This document shows positions 17,338-35,487 of a DNA stretch of 64,000 bases, piece after piece (position 1 is the stretch's first letter; the number at the start of each line of letters is the position of its first letter). A model generated the notes under the pieces. That model worked only from the letters and a program-made list of their open reading frames with translations. It ran no database searches and was not told the DNA's origin. The position numbers and the translations under genes were made by a program. The DNA is from Toxotes chatareus. Lineage: Eukaryota; Chordata; Actinopteri; Toxotidae. Where the stretch lies: contig CM028891.1 in the NCBI GenBank assembly GCA_016801885.1, positions 11,391,517 to 11,455,516 on the forward strand. The letters run 5' to 3'.

Positions 17338-20300
17338 TTACATCTTGGTGAGACGCAGGGTGTTGAGGCGGACCCCCAGAATAGTGGCCCCTGAAGCGTA
17401 CTGGATCTCTCTCAGGATCCCGTTCCACTTCTTCTCTGACTCATTGAACCTGAGGAGGTTTACAGACATTAATTTGTCATAAAAATCACCTGCTAAAATT
17501 ATCTTTGTGACGTTCGTCATAATACACTGAATGCATGAATGTCTGCATTAAAAGAGCTGTCTCTATAATTGTGACCCACCTCCAGATATCATTCATCTCT
17601 TTGGGAACGATCTCGTCGCTGTCCTCCAGAGGCATCATGGCAAAACCTCCTATGGCGTACAGCGAGCCAGCCAAAGACACCAGGTTCAGAGAGCTACGTT
17701 CCTGGGGAAACGCCACGAAGTCTGACCACCTGAAATATGTAAACACACCGACAAAGATACTATTTAAAGAGGAATTAAGTAGCTCAATGGGGAAATTAAT
17801 ATTTTTAGGCCCTTAAAGCCTGCCCAGGCCTTTTTTGGGCTATATAAGCAAATTTTGAACCTTTAAGCAAATTAATCAACTTAATGTTTTACCCCCCAGA
17901 CAAAACACTGCATTTTGGGATTAATTTAGTAAAGTGGAAATATGCAAAACAATAAATAAAGTACAACTAGAATTTCAATTGGTTAGGAAATTATAAAACA
18001 ATTCAGTAAACCTAACATATCCTTAGTGTAACTTCCCTTTTTTGCAAATTGCAAAAACAAGAACAGTGAAGAAATTTTACAGCATATTAATTCTAAATGT
18101 TAAAATATGACAAAAAAAACCAAAAAACTGTGGTACAAAAAGTTTGTACCACTGGTGACTTGCACCAGTTACTATATTAGACACCCACATTTACCTTTTG
18201 TTAGCCACAGTCACTGATTTTGATGAACTCACTTGTTGGTAGTGATGTCGTACACCTCCACAGAGTCTGTCAGGCCATTGTCGGTGACTCCTGCTGCCAC
18301 ATATATTTTGTCCTTGTGGATGGTGGCTCCAAATAAGGAGCGTGCGACCTTCATGGGTGGAAGCTCCTTCCATTCAAATCTCTTGGCGTCATATGCGCAC
18401 ATCTTCTTTAGACAGCCCCTTTTCATAAGAGAGACAAAGAAAATAGTGCATCTGAGCTTCACCATTCCCTAGTGGTCTCTTTTAAATGAAAAAAATAGAA
18501 CAATGTGTCACTGAATTAATAAATAATCGGATGGATATTAATATTTTGATCACACTTAATACTCACTTGTTGTCCCCCTTCCCTCCAATCACATAGATGA
18601 CATCATTGTGAGATACCGTTGCATGCCCATAGACTGGATAAGGAAGCGGCTCTGATTCACCCCATTTAAAAGATCTATAAAAGCAAAACCACAAGGAAGT
18701 GCATTAAATAATTTCACTGAATTCATCATCCACTCTAAGCTCTGATACATGTCTTCAAACTTGTACTCACTGTCTGTCATAGACCAGGACTGAGTCCAGC
18801 ATCTGCTCCTGCTCCTTCAGCTCCTTCCCTCCCAACACAAAGATGGAGTTCTCTGCCTCGCCCAGCCCGAACAGGAAGCGGGGAGATGGGAGAGGAGGCA
18901 TCCCCAGCCAATCGGCACTCACTGGGTCATACTGCGGTCACAGGAGTCAAACATTTGTATATGGGTAATGTTTACACCACCTGAACTATACTTTAGTACA
19001 GTATACATGCTCTTAATTTATGCAGACAGACATGATCACATTGCTTTTATATGTTCAGTACAAGACCACAAATTTTCCCCAATGTCCAGCCTTCAGTTTT
19101 GGTAGCTTTGAATTTCCACTTGTGGGTTTCAGCAGGTTCTGGCTACACAACATTAGTGTGTACTATCTGACCCACCAAAGGGACGGTTAATAAAATATCA
19201 AAAGAATGATATGAGATGATATCAATTTCTGTTATTGCAAATTTTTTTTTCAACTTTTCCTCTATCAAACTTTTATTTAGAGCCTCTTCTACCTGCAGGA
19301 AGTAGGAGCACAGTGGATCGTCCTTGTTCTGCTCATCAAAGAATAATCCTCCTGCCACGAAGACCTGGTTCTCCTTGGTGACCAGGCTGGTGTGGTTCTT
19401 GGGAATCTGTGTGGAGAGCGATGCCACGAAGCAGTCGTTCCCTGAGGGATCGTAGGCCACAGCACCTGTGTCATTCACCATCAGTATCAAGTCCCTCACA
19501 AACATGCCAAATCTCAGGTTATCATTCAGGATGCCCGGGAGAAGACCTTCTTCCTCCTCCTCTTTATCCTCCTTATCTCCAGCTTTTTCTGCTCCACTGT
19601 TCTCCTTCTTGCTTTTTTTTACCTCTGGCATTTTCCCGGCCTGAGCATCCCTGACCAGCTGGAGTTTCTGTTGCAGCTCAGGATTTGAAGAGATCAGTTT
19701 GTGTTTCCCCACTTTTTCTTTCAGGTAATCCTGGCTGACCAGACGCAAACGGACACAATCCAGCAAACCTGGCAGCTCTTTCTCTCTGTTCTCTATGTCC
19801 TGGGACACCCAGTTCATCAAAGTCTCAAACACATTCTCTTCTGTCTCTACGTTCAGGTTGTCATTTGCTAAAATGGCTGCCAGCTCACTGGGGAGCAGCT
19901 GGAGGAAGTCCTCGTCTCTGGAGATGAGCTGGAAGCGTTCGCAGGCGTAGTTTCGGGCAGAGACAGCCAACCTTGGACAGTCTAGCATCAGGCCGAGCCT
20001 GAAGATAGCCAGACAGTTGCTGAGGCTCAGACGCTTTTGTAGGAAAGAGACACAAACAGTGAAAATTGAGGGGATCTGGAACATGTTAGCCACAGCGAAG
20101 ATGTCCTGGACATTCTGCTCTGTCACATTGATTTTAGAGGTGTACAGGTACTTGAGGATCAGCCCCATGACACCAGGCTCTACATCCTCCAGGACAATCT
20201 CTCGCTTTTTGCTCTCCTCTAGGTCAGACAGAAAGATGGAGCGGAAGTACGAGCTGCAGGCGCACAGGACCAGCCGGTGGCAGGGGAACTCCTTGTCTTT

Positions 20301-20417
20301 GATCTTCAGAACACAGTCAACCAGCTTGTCATTCTCCAGCAAGTCGTACAGGCCATCCTGAAGCAGCGTCTGCTGGTACAGTCTGGGCTCGTCCATGGGG
20401 TTTATGGGTATTGCCAT
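17338..20417 (-). CDS. klhl40: Kelch-like protein 40, BTB-BACK-Kelch muscle protein (613 aa, 6 exons)
   Basis: In other vertebrates KLHL40 is a sarcomeric protein that stabilises the thin-filament proteins nebulin and leiomodin-3, and its loss causes nemaline myopathy. Exons in coding order: 20417-19293, 18931-18771, 18674-18567, 18418-18233, 17729-17580, 17449-17338; lengths sum to 1842 bases with consistent phases. Exon 1 carries BTB (about 20-125, with [20 protein letters not shown]), BACK (about 130-240) and a Lys/Glu-rich linker near residues 300-330 before [16 protein letters not shown]. The remaining exons encode Kelch repeats (for example [30 protein letters not shown]) and the ending [11 protein letters not shown]. 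The ATG at 20417 sits in a strong context (A at -3, G at +4); the frame stays open upstream but without another ATG. Human KLHL40 is 621 aa. Whether this is klhl40a or klhl40b is undecided. Confidence 0.95.
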
Positions 20418-20587
20418 TTTTACTGGCAGATGAGTCTGAAGAGCCTTTAAGGGGCTACAAATCAAACAAAAAGTGGATCTTCTTTTTAGCAGAGTAGTTC
20501 TAGTTTCTAACCTGGAAAGAGGATTCAGCGGCACAGTCAGTCTGCTGCTAGCCCACACCAGCTGAACCCAGGGGCGGCCCACTTCCT

Positions 20588-20636
20588 CAGCTGTCCTGAC
20601 CCTTCAACTGAGCTCCAACTGGTAGGTTATTTATAG
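20588..20636 (-). promoter_or_regulatory. Probable klhl40 core promoter: TATA/MEF2-like box and E-box
   Basis: On the minus strand CTATAAATAA at 20636-20627 is both a good TATA box and a full match to the MEF2 consensus YTAWWWWTAR. It lies about 210 bases before the klhl40 ATG. An E-box CAGCTG sits at 20588-20593 close to the expected transcription start, and another at 20768-20773 upstream. These are fitting elements for a muscle gene, but function is inferred. Confidence 0.55.
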
Positions 20637-20639
20637 ACT

Positions 20640-22133
20640 GGGTGCTCTGTGTGGAGCTATGGGCTTCATTCTGGAACATGAAATGCAATATCCACGCTTC
20701 AGTCCCCCCTTTCCCACCTCCAACCCTACCCCCCTCCACTCCCCAGGAACATCCACCCACACTCAGACAGCTGACACATTGCTTCATGGGAAATATGTCC
20801 GATCTGAGTCACGGGGGGCTTTGTGTTCGATGCTGCCTCATCGGGTCTCTGTGACTGAGTCATTTTTGCCACAGTGTCACCTTGCCATTTTGTTATATTA
20901 CTTCATTTACATGATATTCCCACAGTTTTATGGAACAAACACCTTAATACAGCTAATACATGTAATATAAAAAATACTGTGAGGGTATTTTGTTATAAGA
21001 GATTTTACTTAATTGCTGATAATGCTGATAAAGCTAGTACTCCACTGCTTAAGCAATGTTTTGAAGTGATAATATTACACTGATCAAACAAGCAATTGTA
21101 AAAATGTCCTTCAGTGTGAGGTCACTACTAAAAATAATAATGATGTTCAGGATATAACTTTATTAATTCAGTGTCCACAACAAGTTGAAAACTGATTATT
21201 TTGCACTCACTGTGCCTCAGCCGATGACACCCTAGGATAGGTTAGTAACCTATTCACAGGACTAGTTACTGTGTTTTGACTTTGCAGGACAGAATTGGTT
21301 GAGCTGCAAAAATATTTTCCATGGTAGAACTTGCCAGCATCTTTCACTAAATCCTTTCTGCCCAGTAAATGCTCAGATTTTTTTTTGAAGTCCACACACC
21401 CACTATTCTGTCAGCGGAATAGTTTAATTCATTTTGGGAAATATGCTTTCATAGCCAGGCTAGCGAACAAACAACCGGGTGCTGGCTCTAGGCAGATAAG
21501 AGAGTGTCATCTAACTCTCAGCAAGAAAGCAAAGTAAGCGTAATGTCAAACTATTAAAAAATTTAGAGTCTCAAGCTCAAGCTGAGATTACTCCTGATGA
21601 AATCCTCAAGGTGATTTTATCAGACTTTGGAAAGGTCCTCAATAGCCACAAAGACTTTATACAGCAGTTTTCAAAGGCTGTTTAGTAACTTCATGTGAAA
21701 AGTAAACTGATCTTCATGTGTAAAATCATTGGTGTGGTTTGGTTAAAGAAACAACCCCAGTGTGATTCATGGAAAACCCCCATGGAGTAGTGAAGCCAGT
21801 GTATCCCAAAAACATGTCCCCTCTGTCATGTAATTAAATGCCTTTTACCACACTGTTCAAATCCAGGCAGTGATTCACCACAAGTGCGACCATAGCTGTT
21901 CCACTGGACAGCCTTTAAAAGTGTTTCCAGCGCGGAGGCATCAAACAGGAATTTAGCTGCAAACTGCTGATGTAATGCTACAGAAATACCTCACACTCAT
22001 AAAGACAAGATACAACACTGACTGAAATGGTGTAAAAAGCCCCAGTCTCTTCATGCATATTTGATCAGCTCCATCAGAAAAGGTCAGAAACTTTCCATAT
22101 AGACACAAAACACTCTTGAACAAATATTTGCAG
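20640..22133. other. Intergenic region between klhl40 and hhatl
   Basis: This stretch should contain the upstream control region of klhl40 and the end of the hhatl transcript. A second E-box (CAGCTG) is at 20768-20773. A short fold-back repeat occupies 21415-21556. I saw no coding exon. Confidence 0.6.
21415..21556. repeat. Fold-back MITE-like repeat, copy 2 (internally deleted)
   Basis: The left arm ggaatagtttaattcatttt, followed by gggaaatatgctttc, pairs with the reverse complement of the right arm, aatagtttgacattacgctt followed by actttgctttcttgctgaga. The centre keeps only about 50 bases, so this is a shortened member of the family at 12321-12771. Confidence 0.7.
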
Positions 22134-22139
22134 TTTATT
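22134..22139 (-). terminator. Candidate polyadenylation signal of hhatl
   Basis: AATAAA on the minus strand lies about 310 bases after the hhatl stop codon. A second AATAAA at 22260-22265, about 185 bases after the stop, is an equally possible signal. Confidence 0.4.
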
Positions 22140-22446
22140 TTTGCATTAACAGTAAAGGCACAGGTTTCAGGAAAATTAAATTTAGTTTTAATTTCCCTAC
22201 AGTGTTGTTAAACAGTTTACAATACACAGGTGTACTGTACATTATATTACACATCAAATTTTATTAAGATAGATTTTTTTCACTTTTAGGTATAAATATA
22301 GTTAAATGATAGTAAAAATATTTACAGTTAATGCTGTTTTTGACATCAAAAGAAGTAGAGCATCCAATGAAAAGTTACATTATAAAATCTAGATTGGTAA
22401 TAATGCTGTTGGCTTCTACATCCTTCATTAGGTGAGCATCAAGCAT

Positions 22447-25400
22447 CTACTCAGCTTTTTCTTTGCTGGGATCTGCAACTGGCTGAGCAGTGGCAGGTGC
22501 AGCTGGAGCAACGGTCGGGCCGGTGGTGGCGTTTGGAGGAGGCGCAGGAGGAAGAGGATCAGGATCATCGATAAGGGCCTGTCTCCTCTCTCGCTCCTTA
22601 ATCACTTGAATCAGGCAGTAGGTCGTAAACATGACGATGATGGTGGTTATAGGGAAGCCTGGGAAGGTAAGGAGATGCACAACTTTATTATTAATACAGT
22701 TGCTGAAAATTTTAAATCCTCTTCACACACACAAAAAAAACCCCAAATCACCTTTGAGAAGCAGCCGTTTGGCAACCAACTTAGCAAAGTCCAAACTGTT
22801 CAATGCCAGGATGTTGTACAAAACAATACTCCAGAAGTTGAAAGTATTGAAGATGGCTCTGATCCTGCGGGACGTTGCTTCTGACATTGCCATCTGTAAA
22901 AAAAAAAAAAAAAAGAGATTAAATTCAATGAACAAAAATAATTTTACATCAATATTTTCAATGAAATGTTAACCAACCTCAAACGAAACAAAAGGCTCCA
23001 TGGAGAAGAACTTGGCAGTCCACAGCTCAAAGTTGAGGCCAAAACAGTTAAAGAAGGCCCAGACCAGAACCACCTCGCAGGGTCCCAACCAGAGGATGGT
23101 CACGCCGAAGGTGCACAGTGTAGCCACCAGCTCCTCCACCACGTTCTCATGCCTTCCACCCAGGTAATCATACACATACCTGTTGAAAATGAGAGCATCA
23201 CAACCTCTGAACTGGCAGGATTCATATGACTTAAATTGAATTTATCGGTCTCTCTGAGACACTCACTTGCACAGCCAGTCATTGATTCCTCTGTCAAAGT
23301 GGCTAAAAAAGGAGAGAAAAATCGAGATTGGGTTTAGTGTTACAGAATTAAGAGTGCAACGAAACACTTGTGATCAATCTGTGTAAACTCAACTCACGTT
23401 TCAGCGAACACATAGAGCATAGTGATGCATTTTGGTGGCTTGGGAGGGTCCAGATGATCGAGCCTGGATACTGTGTTGATGACTCCAAACATGACAGCTG
23501 CTTTTACCCAGTCGTACACCAAGTTAAAGTAAGCCATACCCACTGCAAACAATGCAAACACAACAACTACACCTTCATTTTACACCAAGAGTAGTTAACA
23601 GTAGTGGAACATGTCACTTTGTGCCCAAACTGTCTAAATAGATAAATAAAAATAACATGCCACAACATTCAAAAAGCAATCTAAACACTGAATGTATGTA
23701 TTCCCAGGAGGTGGCCCAGACCTAGAGCCCAGTCAGAGAGGTGTTTCAGCAGCTTCATGTCGGTGGGGATGGTGAGGATGTACATAAAATGGAAGAGGAC
23801 GCCCACTACAATGATGACTCCCAGGTGGATCAGACCCTGCACACTGATATTCCACATCTCCCTTTCTTTCCTGGTCAGGTCTGACTTGTTGGCCTGCAGG
23901 GGGCAGCAAATACACGTCTCAACTACCATGCAGACGCTCAGTCTCTGCAGCTCCTGAAGGGCACTTTTAGCATAATTAATGAATGAATAATAAGATCCTA
24001 GTTTGACTTACTTGAACATAAAATTTATCAAAGGTCATGATGGGCCCGAAATAGAAGAAAGGGAGGTAGAAGTTGTACTTGAGCAGCTCCAGGATGTTGT
24101 AATTTCCATCTTTCCTTTCACAGTTCTCCAGAGCGAAGCTCATACAGCGCATGATCGTAAACCCACAGCCTCCATAGAAGAGAAAAGGACGCAGCTCAAA
24201 GTCCCCCTCTACAAATCCACCCTGCATGGAGAAGAAGCAAGGAAAATAAAGAGTAAAAGAGAAATGCTAATAATTTCCTCACATTTTCTTAAAAAACATG
24301 TGCACTTGTTTAAATGCTTCTCCTAAAATGAAGGCAGCAGTTTACCTGCCAGGACACGAAAGGTTCACACTTGAATGTAGCGAGGGTACAAAGACCAGTG
24401 ACAAAGCAAAGCCAGCGGATTTTCACTAAGGAGATGCTGTAGAGCAAGATACAGTGGGACAGGATGAGGGTGACGTAAGTCCAGCCCATACTGGTCCACA
24501 CAGCCAGGAGTCCATACACCATGTACACCAAGGACCTGTACTGTGAGACAGAAACGTAGTGTTAAGTGGCATCGCATCAAAAATAAACAGAGTAAGGCCA
24601 ACTTTTAAAAGTGAGTCGACAAGAATTTAGAATTTGTATATTACTCCAAAATGTAGCATAAAATTAGAACTGTTTACTGTCTGTTTATATGCAGAAGAAA
24701 GGAAAATTGTCCCCTGGAGGTTTGTTTATAATGAGGCTATTTTGTGTTTTCATTTGTATAGAATGTACACAAAGTAACACATATGCGACTTTGCTGACAC
24801 GCGGCAGACATGTGGTCTAACGGCGTTTAACAATACCAAACTTGCATAACTGCTAAATGTAGAGCTACATGTCTTTTTCCTGCTCTCTGTCTCTTTCATT
24901 CTTTATCCACAGTCATCCCTCCATCTGACTCTCGCTCAGTTTTTCTTTCCACCTGGTCCCGTTCATCATCTGCTGTTTAGCTAATGATATAAAAAGCTAC
25001 TGTGCAATGTTGTAAAAATAAATTGTGACAAAGAGGATTTCTCAAACATCACCAAGGATAACAGCATGGTGAAAGATAAATTCATGGCGGACAGCGTGAT
25101 TGTTTCTTCCACCTCATTTTATAGCAGCTTGAATCGGTTCATTAGAAGCACCTGTGGAGCCAGCATGGAGCAGATCTTGGCGAACAGCACGTGACCCGAA
25201 AGGGCAAACAGGATGTGCTCTCTGAATATGGAAAACCACATCATCCATTCAGAATCAGCCGTATCCTGCAGAACGGTGAGCAGAAAGTAAGGATTCGAAA
25301 CAGCAAATGTGCATCAGTGAAATCTCTTTGCATAAACCATGAATGTTCTCTAACCATTTTCCTCCCAAAGTAGTACCACCCTGGTTTCACACTGGCTTTG

Positions 25401-27095
25401 AACGTCTTTCTGTTGGCATTGGCTGGAATAAGAAAAGAGAAAAGTGAATGAGAAGTGAGTTATTTTCTGTCTTTTATTTTCACCTCTTTGTCCTTGAATC
25501 CAGATGTGAAACTTTTGTTACAGTGACAGTGAAACACACAATACTCTGGGCCAGCTCAGGCCCTATTTTCTTCTCCTGTGCTGTGGTATTAATACTGACA
25601 CCTGATCTCCTCTGCGTGGTCTGCATAGCTCCAACTCTTCACTCTCACACAGTGACACTGCCCCTATATGTGCTGTATACAGCACATTGTGTAGTCTGTA
25701 TGTGACTGTACTACAGAGCAAACATGAGATACAACTCACAGTATGTCTCAACCTAAGGATCAAAGTTGAGTTTCTATGTCAGGGTAAACTGACAGTAGTG
25801 GTTTTTTAATGCATTGTAGACTTGATGACGCATTGCAGTCTTCTACTTTTGGAAAGAAAAGCTGCCTACAATTATGCTGCCTACAGTTATGGCACAGTTA
25901 TTTCATTTAAGTTAATTTCATGGTGTGTGAGAAATTTTTCCTATGATGAATTATAAGGTTAATATCACTGATTCATTGCAGATATGTCAATCTCAGCAAC
26001 ATATGACAGATAGAAATTTAGATTTTGGAAACCAATGAATTATCACTTTTTTTTTTTTTAACCATCACTGATGGATGTTGTGTCACACTACATTTTGCAT
26101 TGTGGGATTGGTAGCTGAAAGTAGGATTCATGCCATGTCATTCCTATACCTTTATTTAGGGTGGACTCGCACACTAATTGCACTATTGACTAGACCTCTT
26201 ATCAGGACTGTGTGGGCGTGTACAGACTGTGCTTGATTGAAATCCCCATCACACCTGTTAGTTTTGCTGCACATGTTCCAAGTGGAACCACCGGGCCAGT
26301 GCACTGCGCCTCAGAAGACAAGGGCAAGACAACAGGTTTAAATGGAGTTCAGGCAGCAGGTAAGAATCTGTTTCAGTTGATTATCAAACAGCAGCAGGTG
26401 GTGGAGAGGTTACGGTTTTCTTTTAGTGTCAGCAGAGACAGTGTAGTACCTTTTCCATTTGGAATCAAGTCATGTGAAATATGTTTATTTGTCTGCATTG
26501 TTTACTATGCTGTCGTCGCATGTGGTGTTGTGTTTACATGCTGCACAGAGATGCACAAAGCTCCACTCAGCATTAACCTCAGCACAGGTTTAATCAGCTG
26601 CCAAACTCACAACACCTGTGTGGGTGTGCTGAGCCTTTGCTAACCAAGTGTAAGAGAACCATAACAATTGTTGATGTTATTTTGTTATTAAAACATGCAT
26701 TTTAATAATATGAGATTATTTTAAAACTCTAAAATATCCTTATCATTATGGGCCTCAAGAATCCTGCATCAGTTGGGCTAGATTGACTAGATAAACAACC
26801 TTTTAATAGAGCAATCTTCAAAATATGTTTTATCACTTTTACTTTAGTTTTCAAGACAAGTAGTTTGAGTTTTTATCAAAATGTGTTACAGTCAGACTGA
26901 TCAGCAGACAAATAATTATGCTTCAGCATGAGCATAATATTCCAGTACTGTTTCCGGCCGTGTTTATATGTGTGCTTTCTCATACTCACAACTGGACACC
27001 TCGAAGACCCAGCTAGCGGCCCAGAACATAGCCAGACACAGCACCGTGTTGTAGAAATAGATCTCATATTTGGGAAGTGCAGCTTTGATTCCCAT
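22447..27095 (-). CDS. hhatl: Hedgehog acyltransferase-like protein, MBOAT family (533 aa, 11 coding exons)
   Basis: HHATL is a multi-pass ER membrane protein of heart and skeletal muscle, related to hedgehog acyltransferase but regarded as lacking acyltransferase activity. Exons in coding order: 27095-26990, 25422-25355, 25265-25152, 24540-24346, 24221-24012, 23893-23722, 23542-23398, 23302-23267, 23179-22978, 22893-22752, 22658-22447; total 1602 bases, phases consistent. The start [11 protein letters not shown] has a perfect ACCATGG context. Recognisable blocks are [59 protein letters not shown] and [20 protein letters not shown]. In the last block the MBOAT catalytic histidine position reads Leu (WLG rather than WHG). 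The tail after KERERRQAL is a Pro/Ala-rich stretch, longer than in human (504 aa). The a/b paralogue is undecided. A 5' untranslated exon edge with acceptor atccag ends at 27120. Confidence 0.93.
25425..26988 (-). other. hhatl intron 1
   Basis: This intron of about 1.57 kb lies between codons 35 and 36. It starts gtgagt on the minus strand and ends ttattccag. Open frames inside it show no recognisable similarity, and I saw no RNA gene or clear mobile element. Confidence 0.7.
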
Positions 27096-27162
27096 GGTGA
27101 CACAGACAGGAAGGAGGCTCCTGGATACACAACATCAGACCAGAGCTGCTGTTATTATTAGA

Positions 27163-28217
27163 ACTGGAAAGTAACAAAAGACATGTACTTCCTGTGATAA
27201 TGTAAGTACTGCACTTGAGGTCCAGTGCTAGTACTTCACCTGACTGTTTCCCATCTGTGAGACTCCACTCCACTATTTCTCATTGGGAGATTTAGCATTT
27301 TTACTGTGCTTATATTTCATCTGATTTTTGCAGATAAGGGCTTAAATTATGATAGTTTGCAAAATGAGTCCGTAAATCTTGTCATCACAAGTAAGACCAG
27401 AAGTACTAGCAACAAAATGTACTTAAAGTTGCAAAAGTAAAAATACTATTTAAAGAGTGTTGCAAAATTGCAATGCAAAATGTATAAAGAATGTGAATAT
27501 AAATAAGTACAGTTACCCAAGCTCAATTTTGAGATAATTTTACTTTGACTATTTTCCACCACATGTAAAGGCTTTAGTTACTTATTACTTGAAGATTTTA
27601 CAAGCATATGAGGACCTTATGAAGTACGATACAGTGCTTTACTATTAAAGAAACCCATGTAAAGTACCTAAAATTTGCTACATAATGACAAATTACATTA
27701 TTGGGTATGAATTTTCATACACTGTGTATTAATATAACATTATGGAAGGAGAGTTTCTGTAAAAGTACTTTTAGTTTTGATACTTAAGGTACATTTAGCT
27801 GATACTTTACTTAAGTTACACTGTGCATGCAGGACTTTTACTTGTAATGGAGTATTTTGGATTAAGCATCAAAGGTAAAAGTACTCATTGGACAGCACGG
27901 AGGCTCCTTCCACAGTGATTTATACTATTTGATAAGACATTAATGTGTAGGAGGCATGATGCATTTGGTTGAGGAGTTTAACTACTTTTTTTTTATTATT
28001 ATTTTAATGTGTCATAAAAAAAAAAACTTTATCGGCAAAGTAAGTAGTAACAACAGCTCTCAAATAAATGTGGAGTAAAAAGATAAGTATTTCCACAATG
28101 ATATCTAGTGGAGTGGTTGTAAAAAGTAACATAAAATTGAAATATGCAAAGAACGTCAGAATTGCCCTTTAAGTACAGTACTTGAGTAAATGTGCTTAGT
28201 TACATTCCACCACTGGC
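27163..28217. repeat. Non-autonomous interspersed repeat with inverted ends
   Basis: The right end reads gtacagtacttgagtaaatg and continues tgcttagttacattccacca; the left end reads actggaaagtaac and then tgtacttcctg, a diverged inverted counterpart. Between them are many aagtacttttagt- and gtaaaagtact-type words. This pattern is a familiar medium-copy repeat of teleost genomes. No coding capacity was seen. A fragment of the same kind occurs at 62420-62520. Confidence 0.6.
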
Positions 28218-28900
28218 TAATCTTGAGTGAAGGATTCAATGTTTTGTCAAGTCTCTGTCCAATGACACTAAGCCTTGATCATTTAGGCATTTGATCTGCC
28301 TTGATTTGCTTGTGGCATGTCACATGGATCAAGGAAAGAACAGTGGAGGGTAAATGGGCAAGTTTCCACTGATTAGAATTCAAAGAGGTAAAGACACTAA
28401 CAAAGTGCAGCTGCCTGCTATTTTTAACCAAACAACTTCTCTCCTGTGAATTTATTCACAAGCTTTTGTGCATTCCAACGCTTGGAAAAACGGCGATATG
28501 TTGCTCTGTAATGCAGAAATCAAACTCAGCAAACGGCTGAATGAAATAAAGCATTAGCTACGTTAAGATTTTTCCCTATTCTCTCTCCACAATGTCTGGT
28601 TGAGATGCCCGCTGTTGAAATGCCACACGGTCATGCACTTCAGTTTGTCCTCTGCAGCACCTGTTGTGATACTGACCTTGAACGCAGCAGTTGCGAGCCC
28701 GAAGAAGTTGAAAACCCGAACCCGAACCTTTCAGTTAGTTCAGAAGGCGCAAGAGAGCGCAGATTAAAATATCATGTTAAACAAAAACACAGAAGAAAGT
28801 GTGAAGTTTCACATCCGCTGTGCATCCACGGGGCGCAGGCTGGGCTGCGGGTCCCTCTGACTCCCTGAGAGGGAGCTGCCACCGGTTAAAGGTGACATGA

Positions 28901-28910
28901 TGTATTTATA
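28901..28910 (-). promoter_or_regulatory. Possible TATA box of hhatl
   Basis: TATAAATACA on the minus strand, with GC-rich sequence 20-40 bases upstream (a GGGGCGG word on the plus strand near 28930), is a candidate start for a non-coding first exon that would splice to the acceptor at 27121. A weak donor (gatgtgaaa) lies near 28815. Placement is inference. Confidence 0.3.
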
Positions 28911-29514
28911 CTTTGACCACTGACACAGAGGGGGCGGAACAGGAGGACTGCTAAATGAGTATAATAGGTTATAAGCCAGACGGCATCAGGAGAGTGTTGG
29001 GGTCTTTGATCTTTGCATGTTGCATGTGATCCTACCTTCCTAAATAATGCAACAGAGGGTTAACCCAGCTAAACCCACTTATTGCAGCCATATAGTTAGT
29101 GTGTTATGTGCAGAGTAGTCTGTCAGCATTGGCCTAAATAACATCTGGTACTATTAAACTTTAATAATATGCAAATGAGCTTGGATTGCCATGAAATACA
29201 CCTGTTGCATTTCCATATGTCTGCACTGTCATTGACTAGATTTGGCCTTGTTTGACACACTTAAGAAATTTGCTATTTTCCATGTTCCTGGTTGCCAGGG
29301 CTGTTTTGGGAGGATCTAAGCCTGTTGCAATTTTGAGCCGTAGCCAAGTGTCCATGCTTCACATTCTACAATGAACTGTGAGCTGTGAAATGACATGCAG
29401 TGCCCACTAGTGACAGTATCACAAAATACAATACAGTGACATGCAGTGGCAGCATTACAGCTAGAAACACAAAGCAACCCTAAATGTAAAAGGACAGAGC
29501 AAATGTCTGAATGG

Positions 29515-29520
29515 TTTATT
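29515..29520 (-). terminator. Candidate polyadenylation signal of the downstream glycyl-tRNA synthetase gene
   Basis: AATAAA on the minus strand lies about 315 bases after the stop codon at 29835. Confidence 0.5.
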
Positions 29521-29834
29521 TGGAAAAGTCAGCCAAGACATACAGGATATATGTTTTCTGCTTTCACAGTATTAATGCTGCACATCCGTTGGGAGTTGTT
29601 AAGAGAATTGCTCAGGTGACAATAATACTGAAGGCCACAGAGGACCGTGTTAACCATCCAGCATGTTTATGAGTTTTCCCTCAGTCTATGTGAGACATTT
29701 GAATCAGATTCTGTTCTATACTTGATCTGTACAACATAATATACATCTGAATACAGATCCAGCAAATGTTCTGTTTCAAAAAGCGACTACAGCAATATGG
29801 TCCCTGTGCGTACAAGACTGGAGTCCCATTCTGG

Positions 29835-35487
<5,653 letters not shown>

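Larger units (their letters stand above)
27121..29514. other. Region upstream of hhatl to the end of the downstream glycyl-tRNA synthetase gene
   Basis: The region contains a long inverted-repeat element at 27163-28217, a possible hhatl promoter near 28901-28910, and the 3' flank of the synthetase gene. The open frame at 28605-28868 has no recognisable similarity and probably lies in promoter or 5' untranslated sequence. Confidence 0.5.

Noticed and set aside
19143..20582. Longer klhl40 frame running upstream to 20582
   Set aside because: The frame is open but has no ATG before the one at 20417; the extension begins at a GTG and lies in the 5' leader. At the other end the frame reads past the donor at 19292 into intron.
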